From JASBZA01 sp964345295 (GTDB lineage Bacteria > Bacillota > Clostridia > Saccharofermentanales > Fastidiosipilaceae): a DNA stretch of 20,765 nucleotides. The stretch is taken from positions 1 to 20,765 of the forward strand of contig CAYFQG010000023.1 in NCBI GenBank assembly GCA_964345295.1, in the 5' to 3' direction. This document shows positions 8,209-15,956 of this stretch, piece by piece. The notes beneath the pieces were generated by a model that saw nothing but the letters and a program-made list of their open reading frames with translations, was not told the DNA's origin and did no database searches. Every line of letters begins with the position of its first letter. Within the stretch, counting starts at the first letter, position 1. Position numbers and translations under genes: made by a program.

Positions 8209-8214
8209 TATAAT
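8209..8214 (+). promoter_or_regulatory. -10 box for the GNAT-SNF2-HelD run
   Basis: A TATAAT on the plus strand, 32 bases before the GNAT ATG, with a GTGGAGGA ribosome site between. The -35 is weak (TTGTGC at 8183-8188 is 20 bases away). The box lies between the inverted arms GTGCAT (8185-8190) and ATGCAC (8218-8223), which could be an operator. Confidence 0.55.
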
Positions 8215-8246
8215 GTCATGCACTGAAAAATAAGTGGAGGAACACT

Positions 8247-9029
8247 ATGTATAGAGAAGTTAAATTAGAACAGGTCCAAGAAATCCTGGACAAGGAACCG
8301 GCTCGCTATTTTGATGAGAGAGAAGAGCTGGAAGATATTTCTTTGGAAGACAATACACGCTACTATTTGTCGGACGATGTGCTTTTGATTTTTTCACCTC
8401 AGAGGATTAAGACCCTAATCACTGCGGTGCCTCTGAAGACAGACTTTGATTTGTCCGCTATGGAGGATTTCATTAACAAACGGTCCGACCGTTTCATGAT
8501 TCATCTGAATGTTACCGGCATTAATGCCGGCAGCCTCCGCTTTAACGAGCCTTATGTTATTTCGGATCCTTATAAGAGCTATTGGACGGACGGGGCCGAT
8601 CAGGCCGAGATTAAGGCGGATGTTCCGGGACGAATCAGACCTTTAACCGATAAGGATACCCGCTATGTCCGAAGCTTCCCCGATGAGGGTGATGTCCCCG
8701 GTATGAAATTAAGAGAATCCTTCAGTATCTATACCGATGATGATATCGGTACCATTCTGGGCTATTTTTCTGAGGAAGGCTTCTTATTGGGCTATTTGTC
8801 TTATACGCCTTCTTACTTGGACGCCTACTCGGTAGACGGTATCTTCGTTACACCTGCATCCAGAAGACAGGGAATCGGTACGGCCCTGGCCCAAAAGATG
8901 ATTGAAGAAGCACACGAGCAAGGTATGGAGGCCTATTGGCCGGTTGCTCAGACTGAGCTGGTCGAAAAGACTGCCGAGAAGGCGGGTTTTAGCTATGTCG
9001 CCAGCCGCATTACCATTGAAAGTGTATAA
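8247..9029 (+). CDS. GNAT-family N-acetyltransferase with an extra N-terminal domain
   Basis: A 260-residue soluble protein. The C-terminal half (about 128-260) is a GNAT acetyltransferase: VDGIFVTPASRRQGIGTA holds the acetyl-CoA pyrophosphate loop R206-R-Q-G-I-G211, preceded by a beta-strand pair and followed by the helix ALAQKMIEEA. The N-terminal 125 residues are not recognised. They are acidic, without catalytic motifs, and could be a degenerate GNAT fold, as in other tandem-GNAT proteins. The substrate (small molecule or protein) cannot be inferred. AGGAGG-like GTGGAGGA precedes the ATG. It is the first gene of the + strand array and lies 12 bases before, and in the same frame as, the SNF2 gene. 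Confidence 0.85.
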   Translation: MYREVKLEQVQEILDKEPARYFDEREELEDISLEDNTRYYLSDDVLLIFSPQRIKTLITAVPLKTDFDLSAMEDFINKRSDRFMIHLNVTGINAGSLRFNEPYVISDPYKSYWTDGADQAEIKADVPGRIRPLTDKDTRYVRSFPDEGDVPGMKLRESFSIYTDDDIGTILGYFSEEGFLLGYLSYTPSYLDAYSVDGIFVTPASRRQGIGTALAQKMIEEAHEQGMEAYWPVAQTELVEKTAEKAGFSYVASRITIESV

Positions 9030-9041
9030 GATAAGCCACAC

Positions 9042-12000
9042 GTGCACGTTTTAGTTAATCAAGAAGAAATTAAGAATTGGGCAGGTCGCGTCAATACCTT
9101 TATCCGAGGCCGTAACCTTTTTAATGCCAAAGAGAGAGTGGGCCCCATTGCCTACGATGCCGAGACCGGTGTCTTTAAGGGCAAAGTATCCAGCTTTTCC
9201 GATAATGTCTACGATACGGCTGTCTTGACCGAGAGGGGGGAGCCTAAGGCTTGCTCCTGCTCTTGCCAAGATTTCGGTCGGCAAAAGGGTTGCTGCAAAC
9301 ATGTCGTTGCGCTTCTATTGGCTATGGAAAATCCATATTTTCCGGATGAGGGTCAAGAAGCGGAAGCGTTGCCCGGCATGCACCTTTTGGCCGGAAAACC
9401 GGTGGTTCCTACAGACTTGATTGCCTTCGATGATTTGGTTAAGCAATCGGATGACGAGAAGAAAAGACGACCCGGCAGAAGACCTAAGGCGCCCGAACAA
9501 AATCGGCAGAAGACTAGTGGAGACTCGGAACACAGTGTGGGGGGGCTGGGCCCTAAGATTCAGTATTGGGCCAGGAAAGAGTTGAACGACTATGAGCCCG
9601 GTACGATAGACGATCCGGTTTACTTGCAAATCGTTTTTGACCTGGAGGAAACGACTAAGACCTCCCGGTCGGTCAGCCTGGCTCTAGGTTCCGACTCGGA
9701 CGATACCGGTCAATACCCCTTAGATGTGTTTTTAGAAAAACTCCAACAAGAAGAGTCCATCTATATGGGGCGCGGTAAGTATTGGAAAGAAGACCAGCTC
9801 CTGGACCGAAACCAGCAAGGGGTCTTGACCTTTCTCGAAAAGACCCGGGATAAAGCTCTGGATTGGAACCGAATCCTTTATTGGATGGAGTTTACGGGAC
9901 CCTATCTCAAGTTTGCTTATCGCTTCCGCCAAAGAACCGCCCCGCTGATTGTTTGGGAGGGCCTTAGCCCTGCCTTTCACCTATATTTGGAAGAAGGTGA
10001 CAAGACGGGGACATACAAGATGAGTTTTCGTTATAATTCTGAGCCCTTACATGTCGCCTACATGGGAGATTTGAAAGTAAAGACCTTTGCAGAGGATGCG
10101 TTTTTCTTGCTGGCCGATACGACTTCAGCCCTGGCTTTTCACAGCAGCGGTTTTTACAGTTTAAAGCAATCGGAAGATCGGCTGATCAGCCAGGTTTTGG
10201 AACTTTTGGCCGCAGACGCATCAGCCTTCTTGAACATGAGTGCCAAGGACGCCAGCAGTTTCCTCAACCTGACCCGTTCTTATTTAGCCCATAGTTCTAA
10301 ATTGGTCATTAGTCCCGCTTTAGAGGAAAAAATCATCCGCCTGCCGGTTGAAATAACGAGCTATGTCGATTATGCGGAAGGTGTGTTTTATCTCCAAGGT
10401 TTTTTCAATTACGGCGACTTGGCTATTGCAGCCGGTACGGGAGACAAGACCTTTCAAGACCATCAAGATAAGCTCCTGATTCGTCGCGAGGAAGAAGAGA
10501 GGGCCTATTTGCGCCTCATAGAAAAATGGGGATTTGCTGCCGGCTTAAGAGAAGGCCAGTATGTTTTGACCGGAGAAGATGAGGTTTTCAGCTTTGTAAA
10601 AGAAGGTCTAAAGGCTTTCGGTGAAGTTTCTCGTGTCTATATAACCGAAGCAGTCCGCCAAATTAAGCTCCTGCCCCTCCCCGAGATTGAGTGGTTTGAT
10701 GAACCCGACGATGTCGATCCTTATCGTGATATCGAAATCGCCTTTAAGGTAGGGGATTATAAAGAAGACCAGGTTAAAGACATTCTGGAAGCAATAGCCC
10801 GCCGCAAGGCCTATGTTAAGCTCGATGCTTCCCTCTTCCTGGATTTGGAAGGCCGGACCTATGAGGAAAGAGAAAAAATCAGAAGCCTTACCAAATTTGT
10901 CGATAAGCTCATCAAGTGGGGCGGTGTCTGGCAAGACGGTGCTTTTCACCTACCGGCTTTTAGACGCTTATCGCTTCGCTTTGCCATGGGTAAAGGCAAA
11001 CCGGAAGTCGATTTGCCGGACCTTCCTTCGGGCATCCGAGCCAAGCTCAGGCCCTATCAGCTGGAAGCTTACCGTTGGCTCTCTTACTTGGACCATTATC
11101 GCTTGGGCGGCATTTTGGCCGACGAGATGGGCTTGGGTAAAACGCTGGAGATTTTGTCTTTTATTTGGTCTATTTATAAACAGCAAGGAGGCCTCCACCT
11201 GGTGGTTTGCCCGACTTCACTTATTTATAACTGGGAACACGAGGCCAAACGCTTTATCCCGGATATGCCCTGCCGTGTCATAGAAGGCAATAAAGAAAGC
11301 CGTCTTCAGTCTTATAAAGAACAAGATGAAGGGCTTATAATCATGTCCTACGGCGTGTGCCGGCAGGATGCCAGAGACCTCAGGCGTAAAGACTTTAACT
11401 TTTTGACCATGGTCTTGGACGAGGCACAAAATATCAAAAACCCCCAGACCAAGACCAGTCGGGCGGTCAAGCAGCTGAAGGCCCAAAGGCGCTTTGCCCT
11501 GACCGGTACCCCCATTGAAAATAATATCGTGGACCTCTGGTCTATTTTCGATTTCATCATGCCGGGCTACCTGTTTGATCTTTATACCTTCAAGAACCGC
11601 TTTGCGCTGGCAGGATCTGCATCGGCTTTGAGTTTGAGCCAGCAGCAGACTTTGGCCAAAGAAGAAAAGGCCCCGGTCCGGGACTATCTGGAAGCGGGCC
11701 TGGCTTTGGCCCAGCAAGAAAGTTTGCACCAATTGGTCAGTCCCTTTGTCCTACGTCGACTGAAAGAAGAGGTCCTCCAAGACCTGCCGGACAAGATTGT
11801 GACAGATATCCCCTGTCCCATGACGCCGGGGCAGGCCGATGTCTATGAAACCTATTTAAGACGAGCCAGGCAGACGCTTTATGAAGTCAGCCATTATGAA
11901 GGCCAGGCCAGGGTTAGGGCTAGGATGACCATCTTGGGTGAACTGACCAGGCTCAGGCAGATTGCCTGTGATCCTTCGCTCTTCATCCCCGACTATGCGG

Positions 12001-12515
12001 GTGGCAGCGGCAAGCTCGATGTTTTAAGCGAATTAGTGCCGGACCTTTTGGACCAAGGCCACCGGATTTTGATCTTTTCGCAATTTACGTCCATGTTGAG
12101 CCGGATTGAAACGCTTCTAGCTTCCAAAGGCATCGAGATGTTTTATATCGACGGTCGAGTGGGCTCAAGAGAACGCCTGGATTTGGTCGAGCGTTTTAAC
12201 CGAGGCGAGGCCCAAGTCTTCTTAATCTCGCTTAAAGCAGGCGGTTCCGGTCTGAATCTGGTCGGTGCGGATGTGGTTATCCACTACGACCCCTGGTGGA
12301 ATCCTGCGGTAGAGAAACAGGCCACGGACCGGGCACACCGTATAGGCCAGCGTAAAGTCGTGCAGGTTTTCCGCCTCTTGACCTTGCATTCGATTGAGGA
12401 GAAGATACAAGAGATGCAAAGAGAGAAGGAAGCCCTACTGGATGATATTGTGACGCCGGGGGCGCACTTTATTCATAAAATGGATGACGAGACCATTAAG
12501 AAGCTGTTTGAGTAG
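9042..12515 (+). CDS. SWIM-domain SNF2/RapA-type DNA-dependent ATPase
   Basis: A 1157-residue superfamily 2 translocase. An N-terminal SWIM zinc finger (C73-x-C75 ... C85-x-H87) suits DNA or protein binding. A long middle region without clear motifs follows. The SNF2 motor then has motif I DEMGLGKT (694-701), motif II DEAQ (793-796), motif III LTGTPIENN, and a C-terminal helicase lobe with SLKAGGSGLNL and QATDRAHRIGQ (1093-1103). All core motifs are intact. Bacterial members are thought to remodel protein-DNA complexes or act with RNA polymerase. The GTG start has no SD. It sits in the same frame as the GNAT gene, beyond one stop codon and 12 bases, so reinitiation or coupling is likely. Placing the start later would remove the SWIM finger. 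HelD follows after 17 bases. Confidence 0.93.
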   Translation: MHVLVNQEEIKNWAGRVNTFIRGRNLFNAKERVGPIAYDAETGVFKGKVSSFSDNVYDTAVLTERGEPKACSCSCQDFGRQKGCCKHVVALLLAMENPYFPDEGQEAEALPGMHLLAGKPVVPTDLIAFDDLVKQSDDEKKRRPGRRPKAPEQNRQKTSGDSEHSVGGLGPKIQYWARKELNDYEPGTIDDPVYLQIVFDLEETTKTSRSVSLALGSDSDDTGQYPLDVFLEKLQQEESIYMGRGKYWKEDQLLDRNQQGVLTFLEKTRDKALDWNRILYWMEFTGPYLKFAYRFRQRTAPLIVWEGLSPAFHLYLEEGDKTGTYKMSFRYNSEPLHVAYMGDLKVKTFAEDAFFLLADTTSALAFHSSGFYSLKQSEDRLISQVLELLAADASAFLNMSAKDASSFLNLTRSYLAHSSKLVISPALEEKIIRLPVEITSYVDYAEGVFYLQGFFNYGDLAIAAGTGDKTFQDHQDKLLIRREEEERAYLRLIEKWGFAAGLREGQYVLTGEDEVFSFVKEGLKAFGEVSRVYITEAVRQIKLLPLPEIEWFDEPDDVDPYRDIEIAFKVGDYKEDQVKDILEAIARRKAYVKLDASLFLDLEGRTYEEREKIRSLTKFVDKLIKWGGVWQDGAFHLPAFRRLSLRFAMGKGKPEVDLPDLPSGIRAKLRPYQLEAYRWLSYLDHYRLGGILADEMGLGKTLEILSFIWSIYKQQGGLHLVVCPTSLIYNWEHEAKRFIPDMPCRVIEGNKESRLQSYKEQDEGLIIMSYGVCRQDARDLRRKDFNFLTMVLDEAQNIKNPQTKTSRAVKQLKAQRRFALTGTPIENNIVDLWSIFDFIMPGYLFDLYTFKNRFALAGSASALSLSQQQTLAKEEKAPVRDYLEAGLALAQQESLHQLVSPFVLRRLKEEVLQDLPDKIVTDIPCPMTPGQADVYETYLRRARQTLYEVSHYEGQARVRARMTILGELTRLRQIACDPSLFIPDYAGGSGKLDVLSELVPDLLDQGHRILIFSQFTSMLSRIETLLASKGIEMFYIDGRVGSRERLDLVERFNRGEAQVFLISLKAGGSGLNLVGADVVIHYDPWWNPAVEKQATDRAHRIGQRKVVQVFRLLTLHSIEEKIQEMQREKEALLDDIVTPGAHFIHKMDDETIKKLFE

Positions 12516-12532
12516 GAAAGTAGAGGATTAGC

Positions 12533-14650
12533 ATGCAAAAGGAAGACCTGTTCAAGAAAGAAGAAGCCTATCTACAAGAGGTTTTGGAGTTCCTGAAGAC
12601 CAGGAAGACCTATTTGGAAGAGTATAATGCCCGCCTGGAAGAAGAGTCTATTGAGCTTAAGGCTTTGGCCTGGGAAGACCATCTGGAGTTAGGCGAGACC
12701 GATACCAATGCCCAATACGACTCCGCCGTTATTCAGAATGAACTGGCCCATGCCCACGAGGTCCAAAGCAACCAGGCCAAAGAACTGGCAATTCTGCCTA
12801 AACTGATGGAAAGACCTTATTTTGGCCATATGACTTTTGCCTTTACAGACGGAGAGGAAACCGGTGCCGAAAATGATGATATAGAGGAAATCTATATCGG
12901 CCTAAAAGACCTGGTGGATTACGAAGGGATGAAGCAGTACGTGACGGACTGGCGAGCACCTTTGGCCTCGGTCTATTACGATGTGACGGATTTGGGACCG
13001 GTCGATTTAAGAAAAGAAGGTGTCAATGTCTTGGGCCGACTTTTGGCCAAATACCAAGTCGTTATTACCAAAGGCCAACTGGACCGTGTTATCAACACGA
13101 CCGAACAAATTTATGACGATATTTTGCAAATGGTCTTAAGCCGGGTTTCATCGGCCAGGATGAAAGAAATTGTCCAGTCGCTCCAAAAGGAGCAGCACCT
13201 CATTGTGCGAGAAGAGCCGAAAAGGAATCTTCTGATCCAAGGTGTGGCCGGATCCGGTAAGACGTCTATTGCCTTACACCGAGCCGCTTATCTCATGTAT
13301 GTGGATAAGAATATGCAAGCCGACAATATCTTGCTCATTACCCCTTCGGACTCTTTTGCCACTTATGTAGGCGAAGTCCTTCCCAGCTTAGGCGAGGAGA
13401 ACGTGCGCTATATGACGGCAGACAGGGTCTTAAGAGAAGAAATCGGAACGGTTCAAGGCCGTTACGTCAATTACCCCTTCCTGCCGGCCACGATGGAAAA
13501 GAAAGTCTTGACCACGTCATATCGCTGGCTTGGCTGGATTGAAGAGTTTGCCTCTTATGTCACGGAAAACGGTTTTGCCGCTTCGGATATGACAACACCC
13601 TATCTCAAGGTCCCGGCCTCTCTATTGGACCGACTTTATAAACAGAATTATAAGTTTCTGCCTTATTTTCAACGTCGCGAGGCTATTTTGCGCCACCTGC
13701 AGGATTTGGTAGACAACAAAGAAGACTATGATTTGTCTTACGATGCTTTTAATTCGGCCCTTTCCGAGATGTTCCTCTTATCGGACCTGGTTCAAAGCTA
13801 TCAGGTTTTCCTGCGCTGGCTGGAAGAAGAGAAGGGTGTAGATCAAAAGTTTTTTGATACGGATAAGTTCGATAGTGAAGACTTGATTGCTCTGGGTCTT
13901 ATGAAGGTCCTCTTGTACGGTCCTTCGGATACCGATTGGGTCATGCACCTGATTGTGGACGAGATGCAGGACCTATCTTATAGCCTTCATGCGTTCTTGC
14001 GCCGGACCTTTAATTGCCCCAGGACACTTTTGGGCGACGTCAACCAGGCCATTAATTTCCCCTTGGAAGACGATTATCTGGATAAGCTGGCCGACATCTA
14101 TCACCGTGACCCGATTAAGACCCTGACCTACAATCTGGATACCTCCTATAGGTCGACTCGACAGATTACGGAATTTGCCCGCAAAATTGTTTCGGACCAT
14201 TCCATAAGACCTCTGAACCGCGAGGGTCAGGCGGTGGGCTACCATGCTTTTGCAGCCGATGCCAAAGCCGATCTTTTCGAGAGCTTGTATAAGCAAGCAC
14301 AGGATTGGAAGAAGCAAGGGTTTAAGACGGCTCTTCTTACGACAAAAACAGAAGAAGAAGCGACAGAACTGAAAGCTTGGTTAGATGAAAGAAACGCCGA
14401 GGAAGATAATCCTATCCTTATTAATGCCTATCTCCAAGTGGAAAATGATTTTGCCCTGACGGTTTGCCCGGTCCGCGAGTCCAAAGGGGTGGAATTTGAT
14501 GCGGTCGGTGTCGTGGATTGTTCGGCCGAAAACTACCATACCGCGGTGGATCGGACTTTGCTCTATGTCGCCGTAACCCGTGCCCTCCATGCTCTGGAGA
14601 TTTACAGCTTGGGCCAAGCTTCCGACTTCTTGCCCCAAGACTTGAGGTAA
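12533..14650 (+). CDS. helD: HelD-type UvrD-like ATPase, RNA polymerase recycling factor
   Basis: A 705-residue superfamily 1 protein. An N-terminal charged coiled-coil (about 1-90) is followed by the HelD hallmark YVTDWRAPLASVYYD near 136-150, Walker A GVAGSGKT (237-244), motif II DEMQD (476-480), motif IV YRSTRQITEF near 540, motif V ESKGVEFD near 648, and motif VI YVAVTRA near 678. In Bacillus, HelD inserts its arms into RNA polymerase and releases stalled enzyme from nucleic acid using ATP. The length is slightly shorter than B. subtilis HelD (about 774). AGAGGA precedes the ATG. It directly follows the SNF2 ATPase, another protein that can act on transcription complexes. The 3' end carries the SD for the first ThrE gene. 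Confidence 0.92.
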   Translation: MQKEDLFKKEEAYLQEVLEFLKTRKTYLEEYNARLEEESIELKALAWEDHLELGETDTNAQYDSAVIQNELAHAHEVQSNQAKELAILPKLMERPYFGHMTFAFTDGEETGAENDDIEEIYIGLKDLVDYEGMKQYVTDWRAPLASVYYDVTDLGPVDLRKEGVNVLGRLLAKYQVVITKGQLDRVINTTEQIYDDILQMVLSRVSSARMKEIVQSLQKEQHLIVREEPKRNLLIQGVAGSGKTSIALHRAAYLMYVDKNMQADNILLITPSDSFATYVGEVLPSLGEENVRYMTADRVLREEIGTVQGRYVNYPFLPATMEKKVLTTSYRWLGWIEEFASYVTENGFAASDMTTPYLKVPASLLDRLYKQNYKFLPYFQRREAILRHLQDLVDNKEDYDLSYDAFNSALSEMFLLSDLVQSYQVFLRWLEEEKGVDQKFFDTDKFDSEDLIALGLMKVLLYGPSDTDWVMHLIVDEMQDLSYSLHAFLRRTFNCPRTLLGDVNQAINFPLEDDYLDKLADIYHRDPIKTLTYNLDTSYRSTRQITEFARKIVSDHSIRPLNREGQAVGYHAFAADAKADLFESLYKQAQDWKKQGFKTALLTTKTEEEATELKAWLDERNAEEDNPILINAYLQVENDFALTVCPVRESKGVEFDAVGVVDCSAENYHTAVDRTLLYVAVTRALHALEIYSLGQASDFLPQDLR

Positions 14651-14657
14651 GACCTAG

Positions 14658-15428
14658 GTGCAAAAAACATCGGACGGACAAAACTACAAGCTCTTGCATC
14701 TTTGCATGGACTTCGGCACCCAGATGCTGGAGGTTGGGGCTGAGACCAGCCGGGTCGAGGACAGTGTCAAGCGTATCTTGGAAGCCTATGACAAGAAGGC
14801 TATATCCATTTTTGCTATACCAACCCTGCTCCTGGTAACGTTTGAAGATGACGAGGGTATTCCTTATACCAGCTCGGTTCGTATTAAGAACATTACTTCG
14901 CACTTTGACCGCTTGGACCGACTCAATCACCTGTCCCGGACTTTGTGCATCGGCGAGGTGAAGAGCCTGGAATATTTCCAAGAGCAGCTGGACCTTATTC
15001 GCCAATCTAAACTTTATAAGTTGCCGGTTTTGCTTCTGGCGGCCGTGGTGCTCGGTATGGGCTTCTCCTATGTTTTCGGAGGGACAGTGGCCGATATCCT
15101 ATGGTCCGGTCCTATTGCTTTGGCCATGAAGGCCTTCTACGAATTGCTCGATCGGGCCAAATTAAACTCCACCTATGTTAACCTCATGGCGTCTTTCTCG
15201 GCCGGATTTTTGGCCGAGCTTTTCTTTCGTTTGAATCTTTTGGCACACCCGTCCATTGTGACCGTGGCCGTGGTCATGAACCTGGTGCCGGGTATGCTTT
15301 TGACCAATGCCATCTACGATATCATCCATAAGGACTTTACCGCCGGTCTCAATAAGCTGATTGAGGCGGTCTTTGTGGCGGTGGCTTTGGCTGTGGGGAC
15401 CGGTTCGGCGGTCGTATTATTTAGATAG
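14658..15428 (+). CDS. Threonine/serine exporter ThrE family, large (N-terminal-type) subunit
   Basis: A 256-residue membrane protein matching the N-terminal half of Corynebacterium ThrE (DUF1212 type). The cytoplasmic head has the family motif EVGAETSRVEDSVKRILEAY (about 24-43) and SVRIKNITSHFDRLDRLN. About five hydrophobic segments follow, with NLVPGMLLTN in one. The fused two-domain exporter is split here into two genes, as is usual in Bacillota, so the neighbour at 15443 is its partner. The start is GTG with GAGG 10 bases upstream, inside the last codons of helD, so the genes are likely coupled. The substrate (Thr/Ser efflux) is from family knowledge only. Confidence 0.88.
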   Translation: MQKTSDGQNYKLLHLCMDFGTQMLEVGAETSRVEDSVKRILEAYDKKAISIFAIPTLLLVTFEDDEGIPYTSSVRIKNITSHFDRLDRLNHLSRTLCIGEVKSLEYFQEQLDLIRQSKLYKLPVLLLAAVVLGMGFSYVFGGTVADILWSGPIALAMKAFYELLDRAKLNSTYVNLMASFSAGFLAELFFRLNLLAHPSIVTVAVVMNLVPGMLLTNAIYDIIHKDFTAGLNKLIEAVFVAVALAVGTGSAVVLFR

Positions 15429-15442
15429 GAGGCTTTAAGCGA

Positions 15443-15931
15443 ATGGATATGTGGAATATTTTTTACCTCCTTGCCTCTCTGGCCTTTTCCGCCGGTTATG
15501 CCGTCCAATACGGTGTCAGGGGCCGCATCTTTGTTCCGTCGGTTTTGGGAGCGACTCTTGCCTGGTACTGTCTGGGCCTGGGTGAGAGCTATCTGGGAAG
15601 CGTGGTTTTTTCCAATTTTCTGGCGGCCAGTTTTGTGTCGCTCTGGGCGGTTATCTGGTCCAGGCGAAAAAAGGCTCCGTCGACGATTTTTCTTATCATA
15701 GGGGTCCTGCCTCTGGTACCGGGGAGATCTATCTATCTCACCATGGTGGCCCTGGTCGAAAAGCGCCTGATGGACGCCCTAAGTTTACTGGTCGAAACCA
15801 TCGGTATTTCCTTTGCCATCACCATAGGAATTTTGTTTATTACCACGACCTACAGTCTGATTCGTGCTATCCTGTCATGGAATAATACCGCTCGAAAAGA
15901 AAAAATTGACAGCAGAAGAAATCGCTTTTAG
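15443..15931 (+). CDS. Threonine/serine exporter ThrE family, small (C-terminal-type) subunit
   Basis: A 162-residue, almost wholly hydrophobic protein with about five membrane segments, matching the C-terminal half of ThrE (DUF3815 type). The signature LPLVPGRSIYLTMVALVEK near residues 91-109 is present, and the C-terminus is basic and cytoplasmic (ARKEKIDSRRNR). It is expected to pair with the 256-residue protein just upstream. An AGGAGG lies 10 bases before the ATG at 15443. A second in-frame ATG at 15449 is less well spaced. The gene ends 25 bases before the GH20 gene. Confidence 0.88.
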   Translation: MDMWNIFYLLASLAFSAGYAVQYGVRGRIFVPSVLGATLAWYCLGLGESYLGSVVFSNFLAASFVSLWAVIWSRRKKAPSTIFLIIGVLPLVPGRSIYLTMVALVEKRLMDALSLLVETIGISFAITIGILFITTTYSLIRAILSWNNTARKEKIDSRRNRF

Positions 15932-15956
15932 TGTGTAAGCAAAGGAGGAACTTCCT

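Noticed and set aside
8124..8219. 32-codon N-terminal extension of the LacI-family protein
   Set aside because: It contains the gene's own -10 box and SD; the family begins at the HTH residues MVTIKDIA.
11217..11732. 171-codon open frame on the - strand
   Set aside because: Antisense to the SNF2 motor motifs, whose coding is certain; composition unlike a real protein.
14421..15005. 194-codon open frame on the - strand spanning the helD/ThrE junction
   Set aside because: Antisense to helD motifs V-VI and the ThrE head domain, with no SD and no recognisable domain.
15906..15934. Perfect -35 TTGACA at 15906-15911 before the GH20 gene
   Set aside because: At 17 bases the -10 would be TAGTGT, a poor match, and it lies inside the ThrE small-subunit end. 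Possible but not supportable.
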